NCBI GenBank assembly: GCA_002410715.1
Contig: DHOG01000024.1
Coordinates: forward strand, 45,979 to 58,527
Reading direction: 5' to 3'
Origin: Ruminococcaceae bacterium UBA5396
Lineage (GTDB): Bacteria > Bacillota > Clostridia > Oscillospirales > Acutalibacteraceae
DNA: 12,549 nucleotides
Part shown: piece after piece, positions 1-7,522 of the stretch
Numbering within the stretch: position 1 is the stretch's first letter
How the letters are laid out: the number at the start of each line of letters is the position of its first letter
The notes under the pieces: model-generated
Databases searched by the model: none
The model's input: only the letters and a program-made list of their open reading frames with translations
Told to the model about the DNA's origin: nothing
Program-made: the position numbers and the translations under genes

Positions 1-30
1 CAGCACAAACATGACGATTATGCGTACATC

Positions 31-78
31 CCCGGCTCCCTCCCAGAGGGAGCTGTCGCCCGCAGGCGACTGAGGGAG
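31..78. repeat. Palindromic intergenic repeat (REP-like)
   Basis: Two nested perfect hairpins are visible. GCTCCCTC (35-42) pairs with GAGGGAGC (46-53) across a 3-nt loop. GTCGCC (55-60) pairs with GGCGAC (65-70) across CGCA. A second GAGGGAG (72-78) can pair with 36-42 instead, giving an alternative long fold around the GTCGCC stem. No coding potential is seen. From general knowledge, GC-rich palindromes of this style are scattered between genes in many Clostridia; the assignment to a family is by resemblance only. Confidence 0.7.
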
Positions 79-97
79 ATGTTTTCACTATGACATG

Positions 98-116
98 GAA
101 TCCGCCCCTACAACCC
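98..116 (-). repeat. Dispersed 19-nt repeat, left copy
   Basis: The 19 bases starting GAATCCGCCC and ending CAACCC occur again, perfectly and in reverse complement, at 12525-12543. The 11-nt core CCCTACAACCC also occurs at 4730-4740. It lies just beside the palindromic repeat at 31-78, so the two may be parts of one larger composite repeat. Function unknown. Confidence 0.7.
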
Positions 117-170
117 GCATTTAAATTCCCATTCCTAGGGAACGCAGGTCCTTAAGCGTCCCGTAACAGT

Positions 171-208
171 CAAAACAGGCTGCCGCACTATAATGTGCAG
201 CAGCCTGT
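171..208 (-). terminator. Intrinsic terminator of the small membrane protein gene
   Basis: A 14-bp stem (175-188 with 195-208, loop 6 nt) begins 12 bases past the stop codon at 221-223 and is followed on the minus strand by a short TTTT run (174-171). The single non-Watson-Crick position (184 with 199) is a G-U wobble in minus-strand RNA but a C-A mismatch in plus-strand RNA, which supports minus-strand use. A T6 run at 212-217 on the other side could allow weak bidirectional use. Confidence 0.75.
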
Positions 209-220
209 AACTTTTTTACT

Positions 221-472
221 TTATACTTCTTGATCATCCGCAGGCTCTGACAAAGGAATCTCGATAGAATCTTGGATTTCCATCCCGTCAATCTCCTCGT
301 CAAATTCGCTGCAGCAGCAATCATCAAGATCATAATCAATGGCATCTCCATAAGAGGCAAATGCCCTTTTCTTGGCTCGCATACGCAGCAGGATTACGGC
401 AAGCGTGGTCAATGCAGCAACTACAGCGGCGAGAATCACAATAAATGCCAGTTTGTTTTCACGATTTTTCAT
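221..472 (-). CDS. Small single-span membrane protein with an acidic, Cys-containing tail (unknown function)
   Basis: I do not recognise this 83-residue protein. It has a short charged N-terminus (MKNRENK), one hydrophobic segment at about residues 8-29, a basic stop-transfer patch (RMRAKKR, 30-36) and a strongly acidic tail with three consecutive cysteines (CCC, 52-54) flanked by DLDD and SEFDEE. The positive patch after the membrane span suggests that the tail lies in the cytoplasm. The CCC/acidic cluster could bind a metal or be redox-active, but nothing proves this. The start at 472 fits the hydrophobic core; an in-frame ATG at 484 is also possible, and neither has an ideal Shine-Dalgarno. 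The gene stands alone between its own promoter (650-678) and terminator (171-208), on the same strand as the glycogen genes. Confidence 0.7.
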   Translation of the reverse strand: MKNRENKLAFIVILAAVVAALTTLAVILLRMRAKKRAFASYGDAIDYDLDDCCCSEFDEEIDGMEIQDSIEIPLSEPADDQEV

Positions 473-643
473 ATTCAGTCCCATGCCTTTCCGTGCCATC
501 CGGCTTATTGGTATCTTTATAGATACTCTCAAATGCAAAAACGGCACAAATATTAATTAAAACATTTTGACAGCCTTAGGACAGGCGTCATCTTTTGAGT
601 AATCGGCTGAAAGTAAATCCTCTCCCGTATTCTTTCCCCAATT
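473..643 (-). other. Long 5' leader of the small membrane protein gene
   Basis: The predicted promoter at 650-678 puts transcription start near 643, leaving about 170 untranslated bases before the ATG at 472. The leader holds two small hairpins: GACGCCT/AGGC-T-GTC at 569-589, and GTATC/GATAC with a 6-nt loop shortly before the start codon. A leader this long could be regulatory, but I could not match it to any riboswitch consensus I know. Confidence 0.35.
569..589 (-). terminator. Small hairpin, possible weak terminator or attenuator downstream of glgA
   Basis: On the minus strand GACGCCT pairs with AGGC-T-GTC (one bulged T) around a 6-nt loop, followed by AAAATGTTTTAATT. The interrupted T-run makes it a poor intrinsic terminator. 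It is the only candidate seen between glgA (stop at 729-731) and the next gene, and could equally be part of that gene's leader. Confidence 0.25.
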
Positions 644-649
644 TACTTT

Positions 650-678
650 ATAATACTGCTTTCTGAAAAACAAGTCAA
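650..678 (-). promoter_or_regulatory. Sigma-A type promoter for the small membrane protein gene
   Basis: On the minus strand TTGACT (678-673) and TATTAT (655-650) are separated by exactly 17 nt, close to the vegetative consensus. It lies 51 bases past the glgA stop codon and drives the small gene at 221-472, so that gene need not depend on glg transcription. Confidence 0.7.
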
Positions 679-728
679 GCAACCTATAATTCCTTGCAAA
701 TAAAACTTAAAAACTACAGCCGAGCGTT

Positions 729-2162
729 TCATGATTTTTCTTTTAGCATCGAGCGGTATAATCGGATATATTGATTTGCCGACCGCCCCCAGCTAAAGTC
801 AGCAGCCATACATCTGCCTATCAATTCCTGCCAGAACTGTTTATCCCCATACGCCTTCAACGCACGATGTATTGCATTCGACATGTCTGTTTCATCATAC
901 GTCTTGAAAGTAAATCCTATTCCACCGCCGTCACCGCAGTCAGAGATACTGTCCTTCAGCCCGCCGGTTTCTCGGACAATCGGAACCGTACCGTAACGAC
1001 ACGCAATCATTTGCGCCAAACCGCAGGGTTCGCTTTTAGACGGCATAAGAAAAATATCAGAGCCTGCATAAATTTTGTGTGCCAGTTCGGGTATAAAACC
1101 GGAACAAAAGCGCATTTTTTGGGGAAAGCGGATCTGCATCTCCCTCATGAATTCTTCATAAATCCAGTCCCCTGATCCCAGCACAACAAACTGTATATCC
1201 TCTGAAAGCAGTTTTTCAAGCGCAGCTTCTACAAGATCAAGGCCTTTATGTGATGCCAGCCTTGTTACCATTGAAACAATCGGAACCTCCCGATTCAGCG
1301 GCAGACCCAGTCTTTCCTGCAGCTTGGTTTTGTTCACTGCCTTGCCGGACAGATCCTCAGCAGAATAATTCGACCAGATTAAGGTGTCAGTTTCGGGGTT
1401 GTTGGCGTCGGTATCAATCCCGTTGAGGATTCCCTGCAGCTTCCATTGGCGATCTCTCAGCACTTCATCCAAGCCGTGTGCAAACCACGGGTCAAGAATT
1501 TCTTTTGAATAGGTGGGGCTGACAGTCGTTACCTTATCGGCGGCGTCAATACCGCCTTTCATGAGATTGATTACCCCATTCAGCTCAACAACCGATTTGG
1601 CTTCCTGTGATATGCCGAAAACATCTTCAAGTATTTCATGACCGTATTTTCCCTGATACTGAATGTTATGGATGGTGTAAACTGTTTTTATTTTTTCAAA
1701 TCCCTGCCGCTGTTTGTAAAACAGATTATAGTATACCGGTACCAATGCGCACTGCCAGTCATTGGCATGAACAATATCAGGTTTAAAATCAATATAATCC
1801 AGCATCTCTAATACAGCCCGTGAAAAAAAAGCAAAGCGCTCTGCGTCATCGTAATGACCGTAAAGACCGGGCCGCTTGAAATAATACTGATTATCGAGTA
1901 AATAATAGATAACTCCGTTATGATTTGCTTCATAAACGCCGCAATACTGCCGCCTCCAAGAAACCGGTACGGAAAGACTGGTTATAAGCTTCATTCCTTG
2001 TCTTAATTCACTCGGCACATCTTCATATAAAGGCAACACAACACGGCATGCGATCAATCTAATCCGCACAGCGTAAGGTAAAGAACCGGCGACATCCGCC
2101 AGTCCACCGGAAGCTGCATAAGGGAGCGCCTCGCTGGTTGCATATAGAACCTTCATGAGCAT
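729..2162 (-). CDS. glgA: Glycogen synthase (ADP-glucose type), GT5 family
   Basis: This cytoplasmic enzyme transfers glucose from ADP-glucose to the non-reducing end of an alpha-1,4-glucan. At 477 residues it is full length for bacterial GlgA and has the GT-B fold signatures: the N-terminal SGGLADVAGSLP loop (about 18-29), HANDW (132-136), VTRLASHKGLDL (299-310, with Arg301 and Lys306 matching ADP-glucose-binding residues of the E. coli enzyme) and PSKSEPCGL (374-382, Glu378 catalytic region). The usual KTGGL motif reads AASGGL, so the Lys15 of E. coli is Ala here, as I believe is common in clostridial homologues. ATG at 2162 lies 4 nt after AAAGGAG; the in-frame ATG at 2156 gives the more typical MKVLY start. 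It is the last gene of the glg cluster, 25 nt after glgD. Confidence 0.96.
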   Translation of the reverse strand: MLMKVLYATSEALPYAASGGLADVAGSLPYAVRIRLIACRVVLPLYEDVPSELRQGMKLITSLSVPVSWRRQYCGVYEANHNGVIYYLLDNQYYFKRPGLYGHYDDAERFAFFSRAVLEMLDYIDFKPDIVHANDWQCALVPVYYNLFYKQRQGFEKIKTVYTIHNIQYQGKYGHEILEDVFGISQEAKSVVELNGVINLMKGGIDAADKVTTVSPTYSKEILDPWFAHGLDEVLRDRQWKLQGILNGIDTDANNPETDTLIWSNYSAEDLSGKAVNKTKLQERLGLPLNREVPIVSMVTRLASHKGLDLVEAALEKLLSEDIQFVVLGSGDWIYEEFMREMQIRFPQKMRFCSGFIPELAHKIYAGSDIFLMPSKSEPCGLAQMIACRYGTVPIVRETGGLKDSISDCGDGGGIGFTFKTYDETDMSNAIHRALKAYGDKQFWQELIGRCMAADFSWGRSANQYIRLYRSMLKEKS

Positions 2163-2187
2163 GTTGCTCCTTTCGCAATAAGATACC

Positions 2188-3300
2188 CTATACCACGGTA
2201 CCTTTACTTATAAACAGCGGATAATCATCGGCTCCGCTTAACACTCGTCCTGATTTTACAACTACATCCTTATCCAGTATCGCACAGTTGAGGGATGTTT
2301 TTTCACAGATAACCGCGCCCTGCATGACGATACTGTTTTCGACCACAGCATTCCGCGCAATCCTGACATCTCGAAACAGTATGGAATTGCGCACCGTTCC
2401 TTCAACAAAACAGCCGTCAGCCACCAGAGAATTGCTAACCGAAGCATGAAGACCGTAGATTGCAGGCGCAGCGTCCCTGACCTTGGTATAGATGCTGCGT
2501 CCGGGCTGAAACAGCGCTTGGCGCACTTGGGCGGAAAGCATCTCCATGCTTGCCTTGAAGTAGCTTCCGAGGGATGAGATAACAATGGTATATTCCGGCA
2601 GCCGGTATCCGCAGATGCGAATTTCGCCCATATGCCGCAAAAGGATATCACGTTCAAAATGCATCTGATTCCGGCTTGCCGCGGCATCAAGCATCCGCAT
2701 TAAAAAGTCCTTGCGCATAACATAAAGCCCTACGCCGTAATCACATTCGGCAGCCGGCCGCTGTCCAATCACAATATCGATCACACGATTTTCAGCATTC
2801 ATCCACATAATCAGATTGTTATTGATACGCGGAGCATAGCCATGACGGCACGCTACCGTAATATCGGCAGAGGATGCAATATGCTTTTTGAGCAGACTGT
2901 CAAAATCTATATTCCCCACAACGTGACAGTCAGAGAGTATAACATACTCCTCACGTGCGTTTTTGAAAAAAGGACGGATATCCATAAGCGAAGCAATCCG
3001 CCCCTCATAAAGTTCGTTGCTGATTGTAAACGGAGGCAGAAAAAACAGCCCCTCATTTTTTCTTGACAAATCCCATGACTTGCCAGAACCAATATGGTCC
3101 ATTAAAGATTGATAATTATTTTGTGTTATGATACCCACCTTGGAAATTCCTGCATTCACAAGGTTGGATAACGGAAAATCGATGAGGCGGTATCGTCCGG
3201 CAAACGGAACCGATCCTAGAGGACGTATGGCTGTAAGTCCGGTCAGCACCTCATCATGCATGCTCGAAAAAACAACCCCCAATACATTATTGTTCCGCAT
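2188..3300 (-). CDS. glgD: Glucose-1-phosphate adenylyltransferase, regulatory subunit GlgD
   Basis: GlgD is the non-catalytic partner of GlgC in Bacillota; together they form the ADP-glucose pyrophosphorylase that commits glucose-1-phosphate to glycogen. At 370 residues it is of normal length. It starts MRNNNVLGVVFSSMHDE and continues GRYRLIDFPLSN, with a nucleotidyltransferase fold followed by a left-handed beta-helix of hexapeptide-like repeats. The sequence shows loss of catalysis: the Gly-rich GGxGxRL loop is replaced by FSSMHDE, the LSGDH motif reads LSDCH (about 122-126), and the EKP sugar-phosphate motif is missing. I chose ATG 3300 because family members start there; a TTG upstream at 3339 has no ribosome binding site. 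The GGGAGGG upstream of 3300 sits about 12 nt away, farther than usual. It lies 89 nt after glgC and 25 nt before glgA. Confidence 0.95.
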   Translation of the reverse strand: MRNNNVLGVVFSSMHDEVLTGLTAIRPLGSVPFAGRYRLIDFPLSNLVNAGISKVGIITQNNYQSLMDHIGSGKSWDLSRKNEGLFFLPPFTISNELYEGRIASLMDIRPFFKNAREEYVILSDCHVVGNIDFDSLLKKHIASSADITVACRHGYAPRINNNLIMWMNAENRVIDIVIGQRPAAECDYGVGLYVMRKDFLMRMLDAAASRNQMHFERDILLRHMGEIRICGYRLPEYTIVISSLGSYFKASMEMLSAQVRQALFQPGRSIYTKVRDAAPAIYGLHASVSNSLVADGCFVEGTVRNSILFRDVRIARNAVVENSIVMQGAVICEKTSLNCAILDKDVVVKSGRVLSGADDYPLFISKGTVV

Positions 3301-3389
3301 GAAAGAATCAAGCCCTCCCGTGCCATTCGCAATTCCCAATACATAAAAGCGAAATGAGACTTAAATTTTAAAAATTCGGACATTTCAAA

Positions 3390-4592
3390 CTACATATTGC
3401 TTTCAATCATGGCTTTAGGCAAAACCACACTGCCCTTTCCGATGTTGACACCGGCGGCGACTACAGCAATTCCCCAATCCTCAAGATTTGCAGTCTCCTC
3501 CGGGCGAGAACCAATTACAGCCTCCTCTCCTATGACGGCGTCTTCTGCTATGATGGAATAATTGATGCGGGCACCCGAAAGCACTTTTACGCCCGGCATC
3601 AGAATTGAATCATTGACCTGTGCCCCCTCCTCAACCGTCACTCCTGAAAACAAAACCGAAAAATCAACCTTCCCGAAAATATTGCTGCCTTCCGAAATTA
3701 TGCTGTTCTGGACCTTGGCGTTATGACCGATAAAATGCGGCGGCAGACCGGGATTGCGTGAATATATCTTCCAGTCAGTCTCGGAAAGATCAAGCGGCAC
3801 CTTGGGATTAAGCAAGTCCATGTTTGCCTCCCACAGACTGTCGATTGTTCCGACATCTTTCCAGTAGCCCGAAAACCGGTGGGCATACATTTTTTCTCCG
3901 GCAGCCAGCATAGCCGGCAATACATCCTGCCCGAAATCATTTTTGGACTGCGGATTTTTCTCATCCTCTGTAAGATAGCTTCTCAGCTTATCCCAGCTGA
4001 ATACATAAATCCCCATGGAAGCAAGATTGCTTTTGGGCAGGGCAGGTTTTTCATCAAACTCATATATGGTGCCGTCCGGTTTGATATTTACAATGCCAAA
4101 CCGGCTGGCCTCCGACATTTCAACCTCGATTACGGCTATGGTACAGGCAGCCTTATTTTTCTTATGCTCATTGATCATTTTTGAGTAATCCATTTTATAG
4201 ATATGATCGCCGGACAACACCAACACATATTCGGGATCATAGCGTTCAATAAAATGAATATTCTGATAAATTGCGTTGGCAGTACCTTTATACCAGTCAC
4301 CGCCCCGACTTCTCTGATAGGGGGGCAACACATGAACCCCAGCTTCCATACGGTCGAGATCCCAAGGCTGACCTGAGCCGATGTATTCATTGAGTACAAG
4401 CGGCTGATACTGAGTAAGAACGCCTACTGTTTCAATACCTGAATTGACACAGTTTGAAAGCGGGAAATCAATAATACGGTATTTCCCTCCGTAAGGCACG
4501 GCAGGCTTTGCAAGATTGCGGGTCAGTGCATACAAGCGGCTCCCCTGCCCGCCCGCAAGCAACATGGCAACGCACTCCTGTTTACGGAACAT
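3390..4592 (-). CDS. glgC: Glucose-1-phosphate adenylyltransferase, catalytic subunit GlgC
   Basis: This enzyme makes ADP-glucose and pyrophosphate from ATP and glucose-1-phosphate, the controlled first step of bacterial glycogen synthesis. The 400 residues comprise a nucleotidyltransferase domain with AGGQGSRL (13-20), [20 protein letters not shown] (28-47, Lys29 matching the E. coli activator-site Lys39), [11 protein letters not shown] (126-136, catalytic Asp129) and FDEKP (179-183, Lys182 for glucose-1-phosphate), then a C-terminal beta-helix. All catalytic residues are present, in contrast to the GlgD neighbour. The ATG at 4592 has GGAGG six nt upstream. A repeat-bearing gap of 168 nt separates it from glgB, and glgD follows after 89 nt. 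Confidence 0.97.
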   Translation of the reverse strand: MFRKQECVAMLLAGGQGSRLYALTRNLAKPAVPYGGKYRIIDFPLSNCVNSGIETVGVLTQYQPLVLNEYIGSGQPWDLDRMEAGVHVLPPYQRSRGGDWYKGTANAIYQNIHFIERYDPEYVLVLSGDHIYKMDYSKMINEHKKNKAACTIAVIEVEMSEASRFGIVNIKPDGTIYEFDEKPALPKSNLASMGIYVFSWDKLRSYLTEDEKNPQSKNDFGQDVLPAMLAAGEKMYAHRFSGYWKDVGTIDSLWEANMDLLNPKVPLDLSETDWKIYSRNPGLPPHFIGHNAKVQNSIISEGSNIFGKVDFSVLFSGVTVEEGAQVNDSILMPGVKVLSGARINYSIIAEDAVIGEEAVIGSRPEETANLEDWGIAVVAAGVNIGKGSVVLPKAMIESNM

Positions 4593-4691
4593 TAGACTCC
4601 TCCTCTTGATGATTTAGTCTTCGCAAGATGGGGCAAGGTAAAATTCTCTGACAGTCAGTAGCATGTACGCTTAGATGTCCTGAACCGGCTT

Positions 4692-4740
4692 GGCAACAGT
4701 AAAACCTTTGGGCAATAGTAAAACCCTTGCCCTACAACCC
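4692..4740. repeat. Tandem 19-nt repeat plus dispersed-repeat core between glgB and glgC
   Basis: Two 18-nt units, at 4692-4709 and 4711-4728, differ at only two positions (both read GGCAA-y-AGTAAAACC). The second unit plus flanks forms an inverted repeat, GGGCAA (4710-4715) with TTGCCC (4727-4732). The 11-mer CCCTACAACCC (4730-4740) is shared with the repeats at 98-116 and 12525-12543. It lies within the transcribed 168-nt gap between glgB and glgC, so it might form a hairpin affecting mRNA stability or relative expression. Confidence 0.6.
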
Positions 4741-4760
4741 TACGGCACTCGCTACAATGA

Positions 4761-6698
4761 TTAATGATTGGACTGCGTTGCTACTGCATCTTGGTCTTGC
4801 GGCTGCTCCTCTATAACCTCCCGAAGCTTTAGGAATAATACCGAAAGCGGCGGCAGTGTCAACGTTATCGACTGATTGCACCCATGCATTGGCGTGCGGC
4901 TGCTGGCAACAATTCCATTCAGGATTCCGCTTCCGCCATACTCCGACGCATCTGTTGTAAAGACCTCGGCATAGGTTCCGTGAACCGGCACCCCGATTCG
5001 ATAATTCTCCCGCAAAACGGGATTGAAATTACATACCGCAATCAGCTCATTCCCATGCCTATCCATGCGGCGAAAGCCTATCACGCTTTGGGTATAATCA
5101 TCGTTTGCAATCCATGCAAAGCCTTCCCATGAAAAATCATCCTCCCAAAGCGGCGGATTTTGTATATAAAAATGATTAAGTGATTTTGTAAAATGCTTCA
5201 GCTTTCTGTGGGATTCATACTCCAGCAACAGCCAGTCCAATCCGCTTTCAAAATCCCATTCCTTAAATTGACCGAACTCGCACCCCATAAACAACAGCTT
5301 CTTGCCCGGATGGGCAATCATATAAGCAAGAAACGCCCGAACGCCTGAAAACTTTTCCTGGTAGCTTCCGGACATTTTATTGATTAGAGAACCCTTCCCG
5401 TGAACCACCTCGTCATGTGATATCGGCAATACGAAATTCTCGGAAAAGGCATAGAAAAAGGAAAACGTCAATTTGTCATGATGATACTTCCGTGCCAGTG
5501 GATCCAGAGACATATACCGGAGCATATCATTCATCCAGCCCATATTCCATTTATAGTTAAATCCAAGCCCGCCCGAATTGGTTGGTCTTGACACATGAGG
5601 CCATGCAGTCGATTCTTCGGCAATCATCAGGGTGTGGGGATACGCCGAAAAAACCTCCTCGTTCAACCGCTTTAAAAAATCAACAGCCTCAAGATTCTCA
5701 CGTCCGCCATGTAAATTGGGGACCCACTCACCGCTTTGCCGGTTATAATCCAGATACAGCATCGAGGCGACCGCATCCACACGAATTCCGTCAATATGAT
5801 ATTCATCCAGCCAGAACAGCACATTGGAGATTAAAAAGCTTCGCACCTCGGGTTTGCTGTAGTCAAAAACACAGGTACCCCATTGCTTATGCTCCCCCTT
5901 GCGCGGGTCTGCATATTCATAGCAATAATCACCGTCAAAACGGTACAGGCCGCTTTCATCCTTGGGAAAATGGGCGGGAACCCAGTCGATGATCACCCCG
6001 ATCCCGGATTGATGACACTTATCAACAAACCACTTGAAATCGTTGGGCGTGCCATAACGGGAGGTGGGAGCGAAAAAACCTGTAACCTGATACCCCCAGG
6101 AACCGTCATAGGGATATTCCATGATTGGCAGCAGTTCAATGTGTGTGTAACCCATATCAAGCACATACGGGATTAGTTCATCCGCCATTACCTTATAGGA
6201 AAATGTATTCCCGTTGGGATAACGGCGCCATGAACCAAAATGTACCTCATATATATTTATCGGACAATCATAGGTAGAATTCAATTCTTTTTGTTTTTGC
6301 CAATAATCATCACACCATTTGTAACCATCCAGATAATAAACACGGGAGGCATTGTAAGGCCGTGTTTCAAAATGAAACCCATACGGATCCGATTTTAGCA
6401 CCTGTGTACCGTCTGCTCTTGTGATGCAGTATTTGTAGATGTCGTATTTCTTAAGGCCGGATACGGAGCACTCCCAGATTCCGCCGCTGCTTACCCGTTC
6501 CATGGGATTTTTCTCGCTATCCCAGCCGTTAAAATCTCCTACCAGGGAGACAGCAGATGCAGCCGGAGCCCATGTGCAAAAGATTGTCCCATCACCAATC
6601 GGATGACATCCCAAAAACTCATATGCCCGCACATCCCCGGTCAAATGAAAGCGGGCTGCAAATTCGTCTGTTTCAAAACAGGAGCGTCCTTTCGTCAT
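4761..6698 (-). CDS. glgB: 1,4-alpha-glucan branching enzyme, GH13
   Basis: This enzyme cuts alpha-1,4-glucan chains and re-attaches them through alpha-1,6 bonds, giving glycogen its branches. With the start at 6698 it has 645 residues: an N-terminal CBM48 domain (about 25-130, with WAPAASAVSLVGDFNGWD), a GH13 TIM barrel and a C-terminal beta domain. Catalytic residues are present: GIRVDAVASM (nucleophile Asp308), IAEES (acid/base Glu361), and LPISHDEVVHGKGS (His428, Asp429), with DWVPAHF before them. The start is set by AAGGAGG at 6713-6707, 8 nt before ATG 6698; the ATG at 6704 would be only 2 nt from it. A longer reading frame back to 6755 would overlap the promoter -35 box. The last 20 or so residues are a Glu/Gln/Asp-rich tail. 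First gene of the glg cluster. Confidence 0.96.
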   Translation of the reverse strand: MTKGRSCFETDEFAARFHLTGDVRAYEFLGCHPIGDGTIFCTWAPAASAVSLVGDFNGWDSEKNPMERVSSGGIWECSVSGLKKYDIYKYCITRADGTQVLKSDPYGFHFETRPYNASRVYYLDGYKWCDDYWQKQKELNSTYDCPINIYEVHFGSWRRYPNGNTFSYKVMADELIPYVLDMGYTHIELLPIMEYPYDGSWGYQVTGFFAPTSRYGTPNDFKWFVDKCHQSGIGVIIDWVPAHFPKDESGLYRFDGDYCYEYADPRKGEHKQWGTCVFDYSKPEVRSFLISNVLFWLDEYHIDGIRVDAVASMLYLDYNRQSGEWVPNLHGGRENLEAVDFLKRLNEEVFSAYPHTLMIAEESTAWPHVSRPTNSGGLGFNYKWNMGWMNDMLRYMSLDPLARKYHHDKLTFSFFYAFSENFVLPISHDEVVHGKGSLINKMSGSYQEKFSGVRAFLAYMIAHPGKKLLFMGCEFGQFKEWDFESGLDWLLLEYESHRKLKHFTKSLNHFYIQNPPLWEDDFSWEGFAWIANDDYTQSVIGFRRMDRHGNELIAVCNFNPVLRENYRIGVPVHGTYAEVFTTDASEYGGSGILNGIVASSRTPMHGCNQSITLTLPPLSVLFLKLREVIEEQPQDQDAVATQSNH

Positions 6699-6706
6699 TT
6701 GCATCA

Positions 6707-6713
6707 CCTCCTT
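6707..6713 (-). promoter_or_regulatory. Ribosome binding site that fixes the glgB start
   Basis: AAGGAGG on the minus strand lies 8 nt before the ATG at 6698. It rules against the longer in-frame start at 6755 and disfavours 6704, which is too close. Confidence 0.8.
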
Positions 6714-6726
6714 GGCGTTATTGTGT

Positions 6727-6755
6727 ATTGTAGCAATATTGTGATTATTATTCAA
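6727..6755 (-). promoter_or_regulatory. Sigma-A type promoter of the glgBCDA cluster
   Basis: On the minus strand TTGAAT (6755-6750) and TACAAT (6732-6727) are spaced by exactly 17 nt. Transcription should start near 6720, about 20 nt before the glgB start codon. No clear operator is seen nearby, and I found no strong terminator between this promoter and the response regulator gene upstream, so some read-through from that gene is possible. Confidence 0.75.
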
Positions 6756-6833
6756 GCCTCTTTGTCATTTTTCTTTAATTTTTTAGATTTATGCACCCGA
6801 ATATTGGCCATAAAGTACAATGATAGCAAAATT

Positions 6834-7463
6834 TTACTCAAATGGATGGTTGTAATAAAAAACAGCAAGCTGTGTGCGATCTCGAAGGTTTAGTTTGTCC
6901 AGTATCGAGCTCAAATAATTGCGAACCGTTCCTTCGCTTAAAAATAAGCTTTCGGCAATTTCGCGGTTATTCATGCCCTTTGCCACCAAAGAAATAACCT
7001 CCCGCTCCTTGCTGCTAATCCCATATCTCTCATAGTCAGCATGCTGTGTATGTTGCATCAGGTCAGGTAGCCGTGTAACAATCTCGCTTCCAAACACACT
7101 TTGTCCGGATTGCACCGCCTTGATTGCAGGGGCAATGCTATCAAATTTCTGCTTAAGCAAATACCCCTTTGCTCCAATTCTTAGCGCCTGTATGATATAG
7201 TCATCATCTGAAAAGGTGGTAAGATATAGAATACGCGCGTCAGGTCTGGAGGCCAGAATGATTTCACCCGCCTCCAGTCCTGTCATCCCCTCCATGCGAA
7301 TATCCATCAGCAGAACATCGGGAAGAAGCCTTTCATACAATTCTACTCCCTCCCGTCCGCTGCCGCCGGTACCTACTATCTCTATTTCGGGATCTGCCTG
7401 CAGTATGATTTTGAGGGACTCACACACCAATCTGTCATCATCCACAATCAAAACTTTTATCAT
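6834..7463 (-). CDS. Two-component response regulator, NarL/LuxR family
   Basis: This 209-residue cytoplasmic DNA-binding regulator has an N-terminal receiver domain (1-120) with acidic pocket Asp8/Asp9, phospho-acceptor Asp54 in LLMDIRM, Thr82/Thr83 and Lys104 in GYLLKQK. A C-terminal GerE/LuxR helix-turn-helix follows (about 148-205), with SSKEREVISLVAKGMNNREI and LSEGTVRNYLSSILDKLNL. All phosphorylation residues are intact. The ATG has GGAAAGGA seven nt upstream. It lies 59 nt after the histidine kinase gene on the same strand, so the two are probably one transcription unit and a cognate pair. By analogy with LnrK, DesR and LiaR it should act on the divergent ABC exporter promoter, where TGACA/TGTCA half-sites are present. 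The target is inferred. Confidence 0.93.
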   Translation of the reverse strand: MIKVLIVDDDRLVCESLKIILQADPEIEIVGTGGSGREGVELYERLLPDVLLMDIRMEGMTGLEAGEIILASRPDARILYLTTFSDDDYIIQALRIGAKGYLLKQKFDSIAPAIKAVQSGQSVFGSEIVTRLPDLMQHTQHADYERYGISSKEREVISLVAKGMNNREIAESLFLSEGTVRNYLSSILDKLNLRDRTQLAVFYYNHPFE

Positions 7464-7522
7464 GGAACCATCCTTTCCGCGTACTGCCAGAGGGCAATTG
7501 GGTTAACACCGGTTTTAGATAT

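Noticed and set aside
473..643. Known riboswitch in the small gene leader
   Set aside because: No match by eye to the conserved cores of c-di-GMP, c-di-AMP, glycine, TPP, lysine, fluoride or THF riboswitches.
771..1175. Plus-strand open frame of 134 codons antisense to glgA
   Set aside because: It lies wholly within the conserved C-terminal domain of glgA on the opposite strand and shows no protein family features.
3301..3339. TTG start giving GlgD 13 extra residues
   Set aside because: No ribosome binding site precedes it and GlgD proteins begin at the MRNNN position.
5582..5992. Plus-strand open frame of 136 codons antisense to glgB
   Set aside because: The composition (Pro/His/Arg-rich, no domain) is that of a shadow of a conserved GH13 gene on the other strand.
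6699..6755. Longer glgB start at 6755
   Set aside because: It would place the start codon in the -35 box and add 19 residues not typical of the family; AAGGAGG points to 6698.
6756..6833. Terminator after the response regulator
   Set aside because: Only a weak, mismatched hairpin (TATG/CATA) is present, with no good T-run.
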